From positions 930,001 through 994,000 of the forward strand of contig LATX02000013.1 in assembly GCA_001466705.2 (NCBI GenBank): a stretch of 64,000 bases of DNA, given 5' to 3'. The first letter of the stretch is position 1. Every line of letters starts with the position of its first letter. A model generated the notes under the pieces. The model did no database searches, was not told the DNA's origin, and saw only the letters and a program-made list of their open reading frames with translations. Made by a program: the position numbers and the translations under genes. Shown here in pieces: positions 1-13,445 of the stretch. The DNA comes from Moniliophthora roreri. Its lineage: Eukaryota > Basidiomycota > Agaricomycetes > Agaricales > Marasmiaceae.

Positions 1-339
1 TCGACATATTAACGTACTTTTTGCAAGTGCACATGCTATCTAGCTCAGAGGATGTTTCACCCCTGAGGGTCATGATTTCCATGTATCTGAGCTAGTTGCA
101 AGGCAAGCAATGAGCAATGAGCAGCAAACACAAACAACAAATGTTGAAAGCAAGTGTCAGTCACATGTGATGACAGCTCTATCTAGAAAGTTTCAGCCCT
201 CTACTCTGAGCTACCAGCTAGTCAAACATGAAAGATTCAACTATAAATACTGAATAAATTAAGTTACTTAAAGGTATGCTACAGTCTACCAACTCTAACA
301 CTCACAGCCTTACCCACATGTAAAACAAAACTTGATTGG

Positions 340-2146
340 ACATCTATCCATCTTGAACATGTGTTGACATGAAAACATTGGGTTGTCATTACATGACACA
401 AGATACTTAACTATAGTCATGTTGGTGAGTTCAATGCTCCAACTACCATGCTTACAGATCTTCTTTAGTGGCCAGCAGAGGTCAACATTTAGCCACTGAT
501 AGCCTCCTTGATGAAATAAGTACCTGCCATATAGAACTGGGTTGATACCAATATCAATGAGGTTGTTATGAATGCCTCAAGGAACTGCTGTGATGTCTGG
601 AAATAGTAAGCAGAGAACATGATGGGTGGCAAATAGAAACTCACCATTGGGCCATCCTGTCACTTGGAAATGGCATCAGTCACTCTTGAGATCTTTTGGC
701 ATACATACTCCATTGGCCTTTCCTCACCCAGGACAGCAACCCACTCACAAAGCTCTCACACTGGGCACAAATATTGAAGCTCTGTTGGAAATGCCCAAAT
801 GTAGAACAGAGATATCTCTATTTAATAGGCATTAGCATTAGTAAAGATGTGGAGGTATATCATTATACCTCTGAACTGACTGGTTTTCTGAAAGGTCAGG
901 GTAAGTTTCAGTAGCCTCCCACCAGTTCCTGGTACAATCTCCATGTGTTCAAATTGGATCTTAAGGGCTTCATCTATCCAAAGAAGACAGACAAAAGAAA
1001 TAGTGTAAATGAAATAAAGAAGCCACTGGAATCATGGACCTCCCCATTTGTGAGGGTTCTTGCCAGCTTATTTAGTCAGTGCAACATTGGTGAGCTGCCA
1101 ATTTAGAGGGTACCAGCTGAGGTCATAGATCTAGCCAAGAATTTCCTGTAGGAAGCATAAGTACCAAGCTGACATATAAAAAGAGTAACATATGGTGTCA
1201 ATAGCTTAGGAGCTAGTTGGCTCCTCACCAGCATGAACTTAAAACCATATGTGATTAGTCTAGAGGTAGTGTATATTGGTAGCAATAAATACCTTGCAAC
1301 ATTGTAGACTGACTATATACAGAGAAACCTGTTGAGAAACAGATGAGTTTCCAGTCATCTTGCCAGTCAACTTGCTTTGATGCCAAGGAAGGTTACCTAG
1401 GCTATGCTCATGACTGAAACCAAATGTTGCTGCAGCTTGCATCTTCTAAGCATGTGAGTAGCTACTGTGAGTTTCAGACTTTGGTTGTAAGGTGCTGTCA
1501 AGTTTGATTCTGTTGCAACTATAGAAAACTAACAAGTGAACTTACAAATTCATAATTCATGTGCAAACAAGCTCTGCAGCATTCTCATGTGGAGTCTTAC
1601 AGAAAAACTCCTCTCCAGGCTTGATGTATTTGTAGTCAACAAGAAACTTGACACATTGCTTCATTAAGCTGCAAACATGCTACACTTCACATACCTGTGA
1701 TAGTGAGCTGCAGTACCCTCTGTGACACTAGTAAAGACTCCCTTGAGAGTCTCATTAAGCTCAGTGAGAAGCTCAATGTCAATCTCACCATCATCCACAT
1801 CATCAGACTTAGAGCCCATAGAGTGTCTCTCACCTTCAAGGTTATCATCAACCTCTTTGTCAAACCAGTTTGGGCTCTTGGCATAGGCAGAAAGAGCCTC
1901 TTGCAGACTCTTGATTGCAAATAGCCCAGGATGAGGACTATTCTTAGGTGGATGAGGAATGGTGTTCTGAAAGGAGAAAGGTGATGCTGAAGGAGACATA
2001 AGCTTCTCCAAGCCCATAAAGAGAGCATTGTCATTAGTGTTGTTGGGTTTCATTTGGTATTCTGCAGTGGGCAGTGGAGTGGACTGGTCAACATCCATGT
2101 CATCATCATTGTGCATGGGCCTAGTGGGGGAAGACTGAATTGGCAT
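340..2146 (-). pseudogene. Crypton-like tyrosine recombinase, decayed
   Basis: Read on the minus strand from the Met at 2146. An acidic N-terminal part of 160 codons (1664-2146) is followed by blocks that I recognise from the large Agaricomycete family of Crypton-like tyrosine recombinases: LGNLPWHQSKLTGKMTGN near 1330-1405, IDEALKIQFEHMEIVPG near 910-965, and NNLIDIGINP, PLKKICKHGSW and LTNMTIVKYL between about 410 and 570. The last block carries the expected catalytic Tyr. Such enzymes cut and rejoin DNA through that Tyr, helped by Arg and His. Here the usual H-S-F-R-R-G-G box reads Y-L-F-H-Q-G-G (about 500-525), so the conserved His and both Arg are gone, and stops and frameshifts break the frame. 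The family call rests on remembered motifs, not on a search. Confidence 0.7.
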
Positions 2147-2149
2147 GAT

Positions 2150-4285
2150 AGGCTAGGAGTAGTGTTGAGATGTGGAGGTTATGGGCTGCAAAATATGAGC
2201 CTTGAATTTATAGCTGTCAGCATACACAGGAGAGAAACAGAGGGGTAACACACTGCACCAGACTTGCCTCCAATGTCTTGATCATTCCATATCTCTTGTT
2301 GAACACTTGTGCTTTGAGATAAGATGTTGCAGCTGTTGAAGACATAATAGCTAAAAGTAGAGCAGTTGATCAGATTAGGCACATATGAGGAAAGAATCCC
2401 ATATACAGTGGCACAGTGCTGAGCATGAGTGAGTTGGAACCATGATAGCCAGATGAGGAAATAAAGAATAGGTGTGCTAGCATTGGGCAGGCAGAATAGC
2501 TGGGTGTCTTGCATGTGCCAAACAGCCTTTCTCATCCTTTGGAAAGCTTTCTAGCTCCTCAGAAGTGCTAAAAAGACCCTTTCAAAGGAAAAAATGACTG
2601 TTTTGTCATTGTCAAGAGACCTGGTCAGCAAATGCTGGGATTTTGAGCTTGGTATTGGGTCCAAACCCATCTCTGCCTTGTGTCTCCAGTTCACTGAATG
2701 GAGTGATGTACCAGATGTATGTACTCATTCACTCACTCTCAGAGCATGCTCTCAGCATGTCTTCCAGTACTTATTCTTCTCTCTTATTGTCAAGATTCCT
2801 GAAAATGACACATCTCCCTCATCTCAACCTTTCTACAAAATCTCCTCAGCAAAATCCTCAGAGGTCAGCTTATGGGTAAGTTCCATCAATTCCCTTGGTT
2901 CAGACACTGGCATGCATTGTCATGACTCATATGCTTGATTTCACCTTACAGGCATAGTGTGCTCATTTTTGACTTGCTATCCTCTCCCCTCTCATTTTCC
3001 ACTCTGTCCCAATTTTCTGCCCTTGTCATTCCCAATATCCACAGATGCTGTCATTTTGCTCCTGCCTGTCAGCTGGCTTGTCTCCTCCATCTATTGTAGC
3101 TCAGCTCTCTGTGTTTCACTAAGTGGCTTGACTCAGCAGCTCTCTATTTGGTGACAGCCCATACCTATCACACTGTGACCAGCAGGTCTCTTTCACTCAT
3201 TGGAGCTCTACTTCTTTTACTAAACCAAGTACAAAGCAGGTGACATACTCAGAAGACATATCCCAGATTATATCCAGTTGAAATCTTTCATATAAGCATG
3301 ATGATGCTTGTTCTTAACTACTTCACAACTAGCAACATTACAACTAGTGGGCTAGTGGGCAAGCACAGTGTTTAAGAGAAGCAGATAAGTCTCAAGAAAT
3401 ATATTGATAGTTCTAGTTCAATACTTGACAGCCTACTTCTTACAGGAGAATCCAGCTAACAGTGTTTTGCTGTCTTTACTCAACCCTAATAACAACAACA
3501 ATGATGTGCCTAATTTTGGCCTAGATATGAAATTGTGCACTTTTCATGTCAAATACTAGAAAAAGAGCCTAGAGTACATGTAATTTCCACATGACTCAAC
3601 AACTAGAGAACTCTAATATAGCATATAAGTTTCAAGCACCTAATAAGTCTGATAATTGACACTGTAACACAACTTAGATGAGGATAGTAGACTATACTAG
3701 CCCTCTACAATACAGTGAAGCATCACTGTGAGGGTCCTTTGTCAATAAAAATGGGCCAGAAACCACTAATTCTGAATATAAAGGAATAGATATCAGTGGG
3801 ATCTACAGTCTAAGTGCACTAGACTGGTTGTTTTACAATCACACTGTATAATAATGCATCAAAAGACTTAATATTTATTATTACTATCAAAGCTATAGTA
3901 CATGGTTGGAACCTATACCTATGCAGAGCTTTGAAGGCACTCTCAGGCAGATATAACAGACCAACCAGGTGTCTGGAACTACTAAAGGGTATTTGATTAT
4001 GCAGGAAATTGATAATGATCTAGAGGGCTGTATAAAGGACATAAAGATATTGAATACAAGAAATGTCTAGACTATGAGATCCACCAATCCAAGGGTAAAG
4101 GTTGGCTATGCAGAAGTAAACCAACAGAAAGAGAAGCAGATCCATATATGAGACCAGTTCAGAACCAGTAGCTATGTAGAAGGATTGTTTGACCCAGCAA
4201 TGCTCTACACAGGGTTCAGAACAGGATAAATCAACCTTTTGGTTACCAAATATACCCAACATAGCTAATTGCTACACAGGATCAG
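2150..4285. other. no assignable gene
   Basis: CpG-poor sequence directly upstream (on the minus strand) of the recombinase relic. Short open frames occur on both strands (for example 2179-2535 minus and 2594-2938 plus), but none shows a motif I recognise. It may be the 5' part of the recombinase element or another old TE. Confidence 0.4.
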
Positions 4286-4289
4286 ACTT

Positions 4290-4930
4290 TTATATATAAA
4301 TATATATAAATTATACCTTAAACTAGATTACACTTGTTTATCTTTCATCTTTGTTATTTCTAATTATCATCCTGTATATAAAGAGCTGTACTTGTAGATG
4401 CAGGCTCAAGGGACTGACTGGTACTTGCACATTATAGCCCTGCACAGCATTGATATAGACCTCCATGCAGCTTCCTAGACTTTGTCTATATGCATCTGCC
4501 AGTCCATCACTTCTAGTCAAGCCAAGATTTGTATATAATCTTGCCTCACTGTATACACTTATTTATAACCAACCAATAAACCAATCATTAAAACCTATAC
4601 TTTGTGACCCTTGAGTGCCATACTCAAGTTGTCCTAACTAGAGTCTCTAGACTCTACAACCTTATACCAACTAGAGCTAGTCAGTTGAAATATATAGGGT
4701 TCTGTTCTCTATTCACTCTGAATTGCATTTAAGATAGACTCACTCTTCTAGTAGACTAGTACAGTGCTTAATTACTCTTAGAAGCCTCTATTGTGAGTTT
4801 TAGTATATGTTGTGTGTATGGGTTTGGTAGCAGTTCTTTGTTGCTGAGTCTCTTGAAGTGCAATTTTTAGAGTAAGAATAGCATGTAGCAGTTCCTTATT
4901 GAAGACAGAGTAACTGCCTCTTCAACAAAT
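4290..4930 (+). repeat. LTR-like repeat, copy 1
   Basis: About 640 bp shared with 21744-22310. Both copies contain CTGTATATAAAGAG (TATA-like, about 4372) and AATAAACCA (about 4576), followed by a T/A-rich end, which is the order of U3, R and U5 in an LTR. The copies diverge just after GCCTCTTCA. I see no internal region beside either copy, so these look like solo or truncated LTRs of one family. Confidence 0.5.
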
Positions 4931-5114
4931 GTAATTACATTGAAATCCAATATTCATGCCATGCTCTGGGTATTTGAGAAGAGCAACCCCATCCCTCAAA
5001 TACCAGTGACCATTTGAACTTGCTCCCAGGTCACAGCACTATCTTCCAACATTTCACCCTTATCAACAAATACTCCAGAGACCCCTCCTCCTAGCTGAGT
5101 TGGTCAGTTTATTT

Positions 5115-7752
5115 AAAAAAACTCTGACAAACATTGCACAGCCTTTTGCAAAAATCACCAACAATCTACAGAGAATTTGCTTTTTTTAAAAAACTACTTT
5201 TTAGCAGGAGAATAGCTAAATGGCTGGCCAGAGTGTACCACTTTTTTTGAAAAAAGGCTCAAGAAGGGATATAATAGTTTTACTTTAAAAAAAGCATAGT
5301 CTAGGGCATACCTGCTCTGCTTTGTGGGTTCCAAATATGGCAGGTTATTGCCACACCTATACTATACCTAGTAAACCTATACTAGGCCATATAGAGGCTA
5401 AAAAATCACATTTCTAGGCCAATATACTCTGTCATACTGTGCAATGATAGTGCCGCAATATGGGAGCAGGGGGATGCCGAAAAAGAGATATATTGGGGGA
5501 TGCTGTAATATACACTACTAGATACATACTGGACTATATTGGAGCATGCTGGAGGGGCTGTAATATAGGTAGTTTGGATCAATATGTTCTGTTATATTAT
5601 AGAATGCCTTTCCTGTGATTTTGAAGGCATCACATTAAAAGTAGCACAATAAATAGGTAAACAACCTGTATGTGCAGGATACAGTACTGATACTATTCAT
5701 ATGAATTTTCCTGATAATAAATCTTTCACCTTTATGGTCTTATATACTTATAAAACCCATTGCCACTCTGAGATGGCCTTTCCCCATTGATTTTGGTACT
5801 ATAATAAATAGGTAAATAGCCTATACATGCAGAATGTGGACATCATAACTTTATGCAATCTGGTAGATGCCTTATGGTGGCTATATGGATGTCCTAAGTG
5901 GTGAATAATGCAGATTAAGTGTCCTAGTATATGTGAAAATAGATTTGGAAGCCAGTTCAATTAATATTGGTGTATATATAAGCAAAATACTCAGAAAACC
6001 CAAAATGGGGTGATGGATGGTACTGTATAGGATCTATTGATGCTGGACCTTATCCCTCATAGCTGGGACATCCTCTATATGTCTACTTGTTGGGAACAGA
6101 AGCTTATGGATGTAATATCTTTTTCTGAATTACTATAGCCAAATTCGCTTTTTTGGGATTTTAGTAGTACTACAGAGCAGGCAATAATTTGGATGGGCTG
6201 AAGTGGGGTCAGAACTTCTTTATTAATATACTGATGAGGAATATATACTTACCCAAGTGTTCACAGCACTCTAATATACTTTTTACAGAGCATAATTGTT
6301 GTACAAATAATTGAGCCAGTAATGATGGAATAGCTCCTCAGGAGATGATTACTGTACCAAGGCAACTTCAGATTTGAGTTCAGTGACCCAAAAAAGGGTA
6401 GGAAGCAACCTTTAGGTATTTTAATAGCATCACATTCAATGGGTGTTCAGAAAGCCTTAAAAAACCACTTGTATGTGGATATTGTCACAGGCAGTAGTCC
6501 AGACCTCATAGGACCATCAGAATGGAATTCAGAGCATCAAATAACATTGGAAATGAGTCCTGGGTCATGTGTATCCATGCAGTATAGCTTGATATATGAG
6601 TATGTCAAGTTTATTGTAAATAGTAGTATTGGGTTTATATCATGTTTAAGCATTTAACAGATGGTGTGCTTTTCTGACTGAAAAATATATATATCCTGAT
6701 GACCCTGAAGTGTATTCCTATGTAATTTGACCCCCTGAATTTGACTATGATAGTCCCATGATGCTAAGATCACTATCTGTGAAGATATCCACATACAAGT
6801 GGTTTTTTGAGGCTTTCTGAACACCTATTGAATGTGATGATATTCAAATACCCAGAAGTTGCCCCCTACACTTTTTTTGGTTGCTGAATCTGAATCTGAG
6901 GCTCCCTTGGTACAGGAATCATTCTCTGAGGAGCTATTCTATAATTATTGGCTGAATTATTTGTACAACAATTGTACCCTGTAAGGAGAGTATTAGAGCA
7001 TTGGGATTGCTTGTGTAAGTATATATTCCTCATCAGTACATCAATAAAGGAGTTTTGACCATGCCTTGGCCCACCCAGTTTGAAAAATACTAGACCCTTG
7101 GGCTACTGTCTCCAACATTTAAGCATACAGAGGATGTCCCAACTATGGTGAATAAGGTCTAGCATCAATAGATCCCATACAGTACTATCTATCACCTTAT
7201 TTTGGGTTTTTTTTCAGTATTTTGCTTATATATACACTAATACCCAATGAAATATATTACTATTTGGTGTCCCAGGCATTGCATCAATTATAGCTACATG
7301 CTAGAAGCTACTCTATGTCAATAGCTACCCTGTAGCCCAAGCATCAGTACTCTATCCTACATGTAGCACCCCAATATATCCCTCTTTTGGCATCCTCCTG
7401 CTCCCATATTGCAGCACTATCATTGTAAAGTATGACAGAATATATTGGCCTAAAAATGTGATTTTTCTAGTCCCCCAGTATGCCTCTATATGGCCCAGTA
7501 TAGGTTTACTAGATATAGTATAGGTGTGGCAATAACCTGCCATATTTGGAACCCACAAAGTGGAGCAGGTATGCCTTTTTTAAATTAAAACTATTATATC
7601 CCTTCTTAAGCCTTTTTTCAAAAAAAGCAGTACACTCTGGCCAGACATTTAGCTATTCTCCTGCTAAAAAGTAGTTTTTTGAAAAAAGCAAATTCTCTGT
7701 AGATTGTTGGCAATTTTTGCAAAAGGCTGTGTGACATTTATCAGAGTTTTTT
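5115..7752. mobile_element. giant foldback (palindromic) element
   Basis: The left arm (5115 to about 6489) and the right arm (about 6776 to 7752) are imperfect inverted copies of each other over roughly a kilobase, separated by a loop of about 286 bp. The ends read AAAAAACTCTGAC on the left and the reverse complement on the right. Matching pairs include 5148 (GCAAAAATCACCAACAATCT) with about 7700, the ATTGCCACACC block near 5345 with 7528, and CCACTTGTATGTGGATAT near 6466 with 6790. Each arm is related to the single-unit TIR element at 26073-27134, so this looks like a head-to-head inverted dimer of that element. No transposase frame is visible. Confidence 0.75.
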
Positions 7753-8140
7753 ATATTAATCTAGAAGAGGAACACTGAGACATCAATGGACAGTGATGGT
7801 GATAGTGATGAAAATGAGAAACAGCTATTAAAGAGACACAAGACCAACTCCAGAAAACCTGCTTTGAAGGCTTCTGAAAAACCTTGATCTAGTGCCCATA
7901 AGGTTTGCTAGAAGGCTATATTTTTTTTTATTAATCACTTTCTTGTGGCACTTTTAATAATAGTTTTTTAGAGTAAAGCCCTTATAGATAGATAGCCTTT
8001 TTAAACTGACAGCCTAGCTTTACTTTTGTACAAATTATTCTATTACATACAATATACCTAGCTATTGCATGTTTTTAAACAAAGCAGACTCTCTGAAGAT
8101 TATTGGTGATTTTTGCAAAAGGCTGTATGACATTCTTCAG
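7753..8140. repeat. solo end fragment of the foldback family
   Basis: Bases about 8085-8130 (GATTATTGGTGATTTTTGC and AAAGGCTGTATGAC) match the right end of the foldback element in the same orientation. Between the two lies a short acidic plus-strand frame from 7791 (MDSDGDSDENEKQLL) followed by AT-rich sequence with no recognisable function. Confidence 0.4.
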
Positions 8141-10908
8141 ACATTTCTCTAAAAATCTTACTCCTCTGCCACTTGACTATACACTCAAGAACCCAGTGGA
8201 CATCCTGGGCTGTGTTGTTCCATGCATCTGAACCTCCCTCTTTTGCTTCCAACATATACCACCATTGAAGGCACATGATGGGCACCACTAGACTGTGCTC
8301 TCCAGGGTAGTAAAGCTCTTCCCAATCTCCTTTGATTTTTTACATTCCATGTGATGGTTTCCATATCTCACCCTCCACTCTGGATTGAGTGTATCCCACC
8401 AAGAAAGAAATTCATCCAAAAACTCTTTGAGTGGACCAATTGTATTGAGAAGTCCTGCATGCTGACAACTGAGTTGAAACCACCTTGCTACCACCAACAG
8501 ATGATTAGCCTTAGAAATGCCCCAAGAAGAGCTGTAGTAGCTGTAGCTGCCCTCAAGTTCAATCAGCAAACTAACAATGCTGTTCCAGATGTCCTGCTGC
8601 AGAAGGCTTCTGCCATTACAGAGCATATCAATAGCAACTTGAAACTATTGGGCATCACTGGTTCAAGGCCCTTGGACTAGTGATGGAATCAAGGGCCATT
8701 TTGTCTATTTACTTTTCTTTTGAGACCTGTCAACATACTGGTAGAGAGCTAGCCAGTAGCATCAATATCCATTTAGTCTTCATAGGCTTGACTTGAAGAG
8801 ACCTTGTTGAGATGAGTTGACTGACAAGTTGACCAACAGGGAGCTGCAGAGCTTGCATTGCTGTCTTTGTCTTGTACTACATCCTTTGCTTCAACCTTCA
8901 TACCACCAATGCCATCACAATCTTCATCATCACTTCTATCTGAGTCACTATCACTAGTGTAGTCTACAAGCCAGGCAGACATCCTTTTACTCAATCTCTT
9001 TCCACTTGACACTGGCTTAGGAGGTGTAGGTCACTTTGCAGGAACCTTGGGGCAATAAGAATCACAGTCAGGTCCTCCCTCCATTATATAACCTCTGTTC
9101 TTCATTCCTGAACCAGATCCCATTGCTGCAAACTCAGTGCCAAGAGCATCCTTAATAGCTTGGCCAAACTGCATGTTTAAAGCTCCAGTAGTAGCTTATG
9201 CAGCTTCTAGGCTATCTTCTTATGTTTGGCTAGAAACTGTCTAGAGAGTAGGTGCCTCACTGGCAGTTGATTGAGAAGGTAGCATTGCACTCAGGAAAGG
9301 TGTGTTTGAGGAAGGTGTGTTTGAGTGAGGTGTGGGTGTCTTCAAATGAGCCTGTCTCTTTGAACAGGCTGGTGTCTTCAAGGTTAAAGTATCTGGACCT
9401 TTCAAGGTAGAGTTCAAGTTGAAGGTGTTTGACATTGATGCTAATATAAGGAATCATTAATCATTAGTGATCAGTAATGTCAAGAGAAAAACACAAGGTA
9501 AGCACCTTTGTTCTTCTCACTCATGCAGTCTTAGTCAACAACTCAAAGCCATTGAAAGAAATGTGACAGTGACTTCTGCACACCCTGCTTGTCATACTTG
9601 TCCCAAGTCTGTCCATTTGGTCCTGTCCCACTATGAAACCTTCAAGATGTTAGTAGAAAACACGCACATCTCATGGATTGAAACTAATGAGATTATTGGA
9701 AAGCCTTATCCCTTCTTGTCTGGTGGAGCCCCAGCAAAGATGGAAATGTGAAACCCAGTGAGTTCAGAAAGCTGGTTGACACATTTCTAACCACTCACAG
9801 CAAAGTTTTTGCAGCAGCTTTTGGAGAATAATCAGCAGAGCAGCATCTTGAAGAATGAACAATACTCACAGGTTTTTCATTTCTAGTGAATTATCTATGC
9901 TGACTGTTGCCTTCTGGGAAGCCCATTATGCCAACTTTGTCCCATACTGCAACTCATTCTCCTTCCTTATCAACTCCTGTATATCTGGTTTCTTGTTGTT
10001 AAATAATTCTTTGGCAACTGAAACATGCAAAGCTAATGCATTATCATGAAGCTTTTTCCTCTTCACCTCAGAATCATTCTTATCCTCAATGTTACTTTCA
10101 TCTTCACCTGCCTTCAATTCACTGTGATCAGGGCTGTGTTCAGGTGTGCCCTTGGATTGTTGGCCTTGGACAAGATCAATTTAATGTTGCTCTTCACTTA
10201 TGACATCAGTATCCAGCTTGTCCAAATCAAGCTTTGTAAAGTCTTCTGTTATAGCATCAAGTTTGGAAGTGAATTGTTGCTCAAACTCCTGTCTGCATTT
10301 GACTATATGGTCCTTGTGCAACATATAGTATTTAAAGTCAGGGAGCTTGGTAGGCTTTCAAGTCAACTCTGACAAATTCTTCATATAGCCCTTCTAACCA
10401 GATGTGTTCACTTTTGCATTGTCACCTTGATGGTTATAATGCCACATCTTCATTCTCTTGTCATAATGATCAGTTGAAGTTAAGGAGACAAACTGACAAA
10501 CTGACACTTTGGAGGACAGCTCTAGGCACCAACTCTGTTCAATGAGCTGGAGGCTTATCTTTTCCTTGTTTCTTGGATTTCCCCTTAACAGCTTTACCTG
10601 CTGACCACTGGACATTTATTCTTAATGGAAAGCAATGGATTCAGATCTCCATGTTCCATAGTGACCTCTGCAGCCTTGTAGTGTGGGAATTTGGAGTAGA
10701 AATTATCCAAAAGTTTTGGCCAGTACTCGCCCTTGTTTCTGGAGATAGCTTGATATAAAGGTATGTGTGCCTCAAGAAATGCAAGCTCATTGCCCTGGAA
10801 GTGACCTTTGCTACTGTGCTTCTGTTTAGCAGGTTTATCTGCTGGCATTAAAGCATTGAAAGGAGCAGGAGTGGATGAAGAGGCCTCTCTGGTCATTGCA
10901 GTAGTCAA
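8100..10908 (-). pseudogene. repetitive Agaricomycete TE-associated protein, decayed
   Basis: On the minus strand from the Met at 10908 the N-terminal block contains GNELAFLEAHIPLYQA and EYWPKLLDNFYSKFPHY. Later blocks are KKLHDNALALHVSVAKELF (about 10020), YDKQGVQKSLSHF (about 9570), an acidic Ser/Asp-rich linker at 8773-9012, and WWDTLNPEWR with PIMCLQWWYM near 8260-8400. The order and motifs fit a high-copy hypothetical protein family often found beside TEs in mushroom genomes; its function is unknown. The frame is broken many times. Introns may explain some breaks but not the in-frame stops. Confidence 0.5.
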
Positions 10909-10915
10909 TGGAAAG

Positions 10916-11708
10916 AAAGACTGCCATGTAGAGGGTAAGATAATGGTACAGTTTCAGAAGTAGGGCAACTGCTTATATACTGGATATTATTGCATGTGGA
11001 TATGACCTGGAGTTGAGTTTTGTTTTTTTAAAAAACATAGGTAAAGTATCTTTTCAAGGAATACAATACATCTGAATAGATATTAAGCTATATCTAAGTA
11101 ACATGTGTGATTAAATCCTCTAGTTTCCTCCATTTTGAAGGATGTTCATTGTCCTCTGACTTGCTGATCCCACTTAATTCACTGAGACCAGCAAATTCCT
11201 CCCTTTTATAGTCTGACTTCTTGAGCTGCATTAGCTTGGTATACTTCTTCAGCCTGAGTCTTGATCAATTGCCTCAATCCTCATTCTATCTCTTCAACTA
11301 ATCTTCCATGGCATTTGACAAGAATATCTTGTCACTGACACTGCCATTATACTGCCATCAAAAGAGACCACTAGCTGAATGCTGGACTAGAGAATAGCAG
11401 GTCTCCCCAGACTGTATTGGCAAGTTGGAATAAGTGATAAGGGCTGAAGAGAAGAGAATTATGTGTTATGTTACTTATATCTTTAAACAACAAGCAACTA
11501 TTGATGCACTCTCAGTACTTCAAGAATGCAACACAAGTTCAAGTTAGAGAGCAAGAGAGAGGTTGAGGATCAAGCAAATATTTGTTAACACAAGTATAAA
11601 TTAAACCAGGTCAAGCTGAAGAGCTAATGACCATGATATGAGCACTTAAATAGGTGCATCTGGTGGCTATGTCTATCTATGTGAATGTTTGTGTAAATAG
11701 TGATAATA
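10916..11708. other. no assignable gene
   Basis: CpG-poor, AT-rich sequence between the decayed repetitive gene and the first LTR of the gypsy cluster. I see no motif of a known protein, no RNA gene and no clear repeat shared with the rest of the window. Confidence 0.4.
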
Positions 11709-12595
11709 TGGCAAACCTAGAAAAGACCCAATTTTATTTGTTTTACATTACTTTTGAATCAGAACACTTTAATATGACATAAGATAATGGGTAATAAGGA
11801 CTAGAGTGAGCCCAGTCTGCTAGTCATTGCCTTAGAGAAGCTATAGTGCATTAGAAAGTATGAAGAGCTATATGATATGCTATACAGAGGTGTCTAAGCT
11901 GTACTTTCTGACTTAGCTATGTATTAGATCCAGAGCAGATCACTCCTGAAACCTGTAGAGAACTTAACTATAACCCAATGAATGCATTGGCTAGTTAACC
12001 AAGCTCTCAAAAGTGCTATCAATGGGATTTTATTTTTATTTCAACTTTCTATGACATCTGCAAAGTGCAACATGCAGTCAAACAGTACAGAGGTAAAGAG
12101 ACATCAAAACAGAAAGACAACTTAGAGCAGGAATGATCAAAGAACGATCATCCTCCAAGGCCAATATGCAGATCAAAGCTAAAGCAGACAATCTCTTAAT
12201 AAAAGAGTTCAATGGCAGCAGAAACATACAAAATAACATAACCAAGTGTGAAGTAACCTCGGAAGCTAGAGGACTGCTTTCTTAGGATGGAAGTTACTAA
12301 ATGGACAGACCCAACAAGACATAAGAAGAATATCTAATGCATACAAAGTCCTAACTAGAACTGAAAGTGCATTGTCAAAGGAGATAGAAACAGCAACAGT
12401 GTGTTCTGGCCTTGGAAACTTTGGCATCTAGGTCCCTGCCAACATGTGGATGCTAGAAAGGGAAATGCTGTAAGAAACAGAACAGATACAGCCATCTGCT
12501 TGTAGATACCTGCCTTGGAAAAGAGAAAATACAAATTATAGAGTCCAGAACACCTGGAGATGAAGATACCCATGTGGATATGGTTGGATACTCTA
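11709..12595 (+). repeat. gypsy-type LTR, 5' portion
   Basis: Starts TGGCAAACCTAGAAAAGACC and follows the full LTR at 13446 closely until it is cut off at the N at 12596. It carries the U3 part only; the TATA and poly(A) region of the full LTR is missing. What follows the N comes from a different repeat (see 12597-13445), so the break is probably an assembly join, not a biological end. Confidence 0.65.
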
Positions 12596-12596
12596 N

Positions 12597-13445
12597 CTCA
12601 GATTTCTCATCTATCAGTTCTATCTGATTTCTGTCTCATCACTTTCCTCCTGTCTTTGGAGGAATCATCACATCACCATCTGGGAATGCATAGTAATCAT
12701 ATACTTGAGCTAATATTTCATTATATATCTGATTTGGATATTGTCATCTCTGTTCTCTTAGTATATCATAGGTATCATCCTGAGCTTGAATGAGCTCTCT
12801 GAGAGTAAAATGAAAGTTGTTTAAAAGTAAAATATCCTCTTGATACACCATATAGAGGTCCCTACAGGTTTCAGGAGGCTCAATGCACAATATTGAGAGT
12901 CTATAAGTGACTTAGTACCCATGTGGGGCATACTATAAGTTCCATTAACTTATAGCTTCATGCTATCAAGTGTATATAGGTTTTGACTGACTACTCAGGC
13001 TCATATCAGTCCTTCTATTTCCATGTTTCTTATCATTTCAACTGCTTAAATACGTCCAAATGACATTCATATGTATAGAATTTGAAAGGTTTATAAAATT
13101 GGTGTATTACTGTGTTTGAGAGGCTTCTCTGATCGGCAAAGATCTAAGAAAGAAGCATACTGATGCTGTAGATTACTGGAAACAGCCTTGGTGCTAATCA
13201 AACATGCTGCACACTAACACCTACACATTTTGATGGGACTGTAAAAGAATTGATGAAATGACTGAGTTGTAAAGACCATAATGTAGCAGTATCCAGAGAT
13301 GACCCAGTTGCACTCAGAATGAAATTTCCTTTTTATGGGTGGTTAGCTTGTACCCAGAAAGTCCTTCCTTAAAGAATCCTGTATTGTGATCTCTTAGCAA
13401 GGACTGGATTGGGGACAATCTTCTTTTAGTTGGGGGGAGATAATA
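12597..13445 (+). repeat. dispersed repeat ending in a polypurine tract
   Basis: The first 490 bp match 21165-21720, starting with CTCATCTATCAGTTCTATCTGATTTC there and here. The 21 kb copy has an extra segment of about 36 bp (about 21413-21449). The segment here ends with a purine run (TTGGGGGGAGATAATA, about 13430) directly before the LTR at 13446, as a polypurine tract would precede a 3' LTR. Confidence 0.55.
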
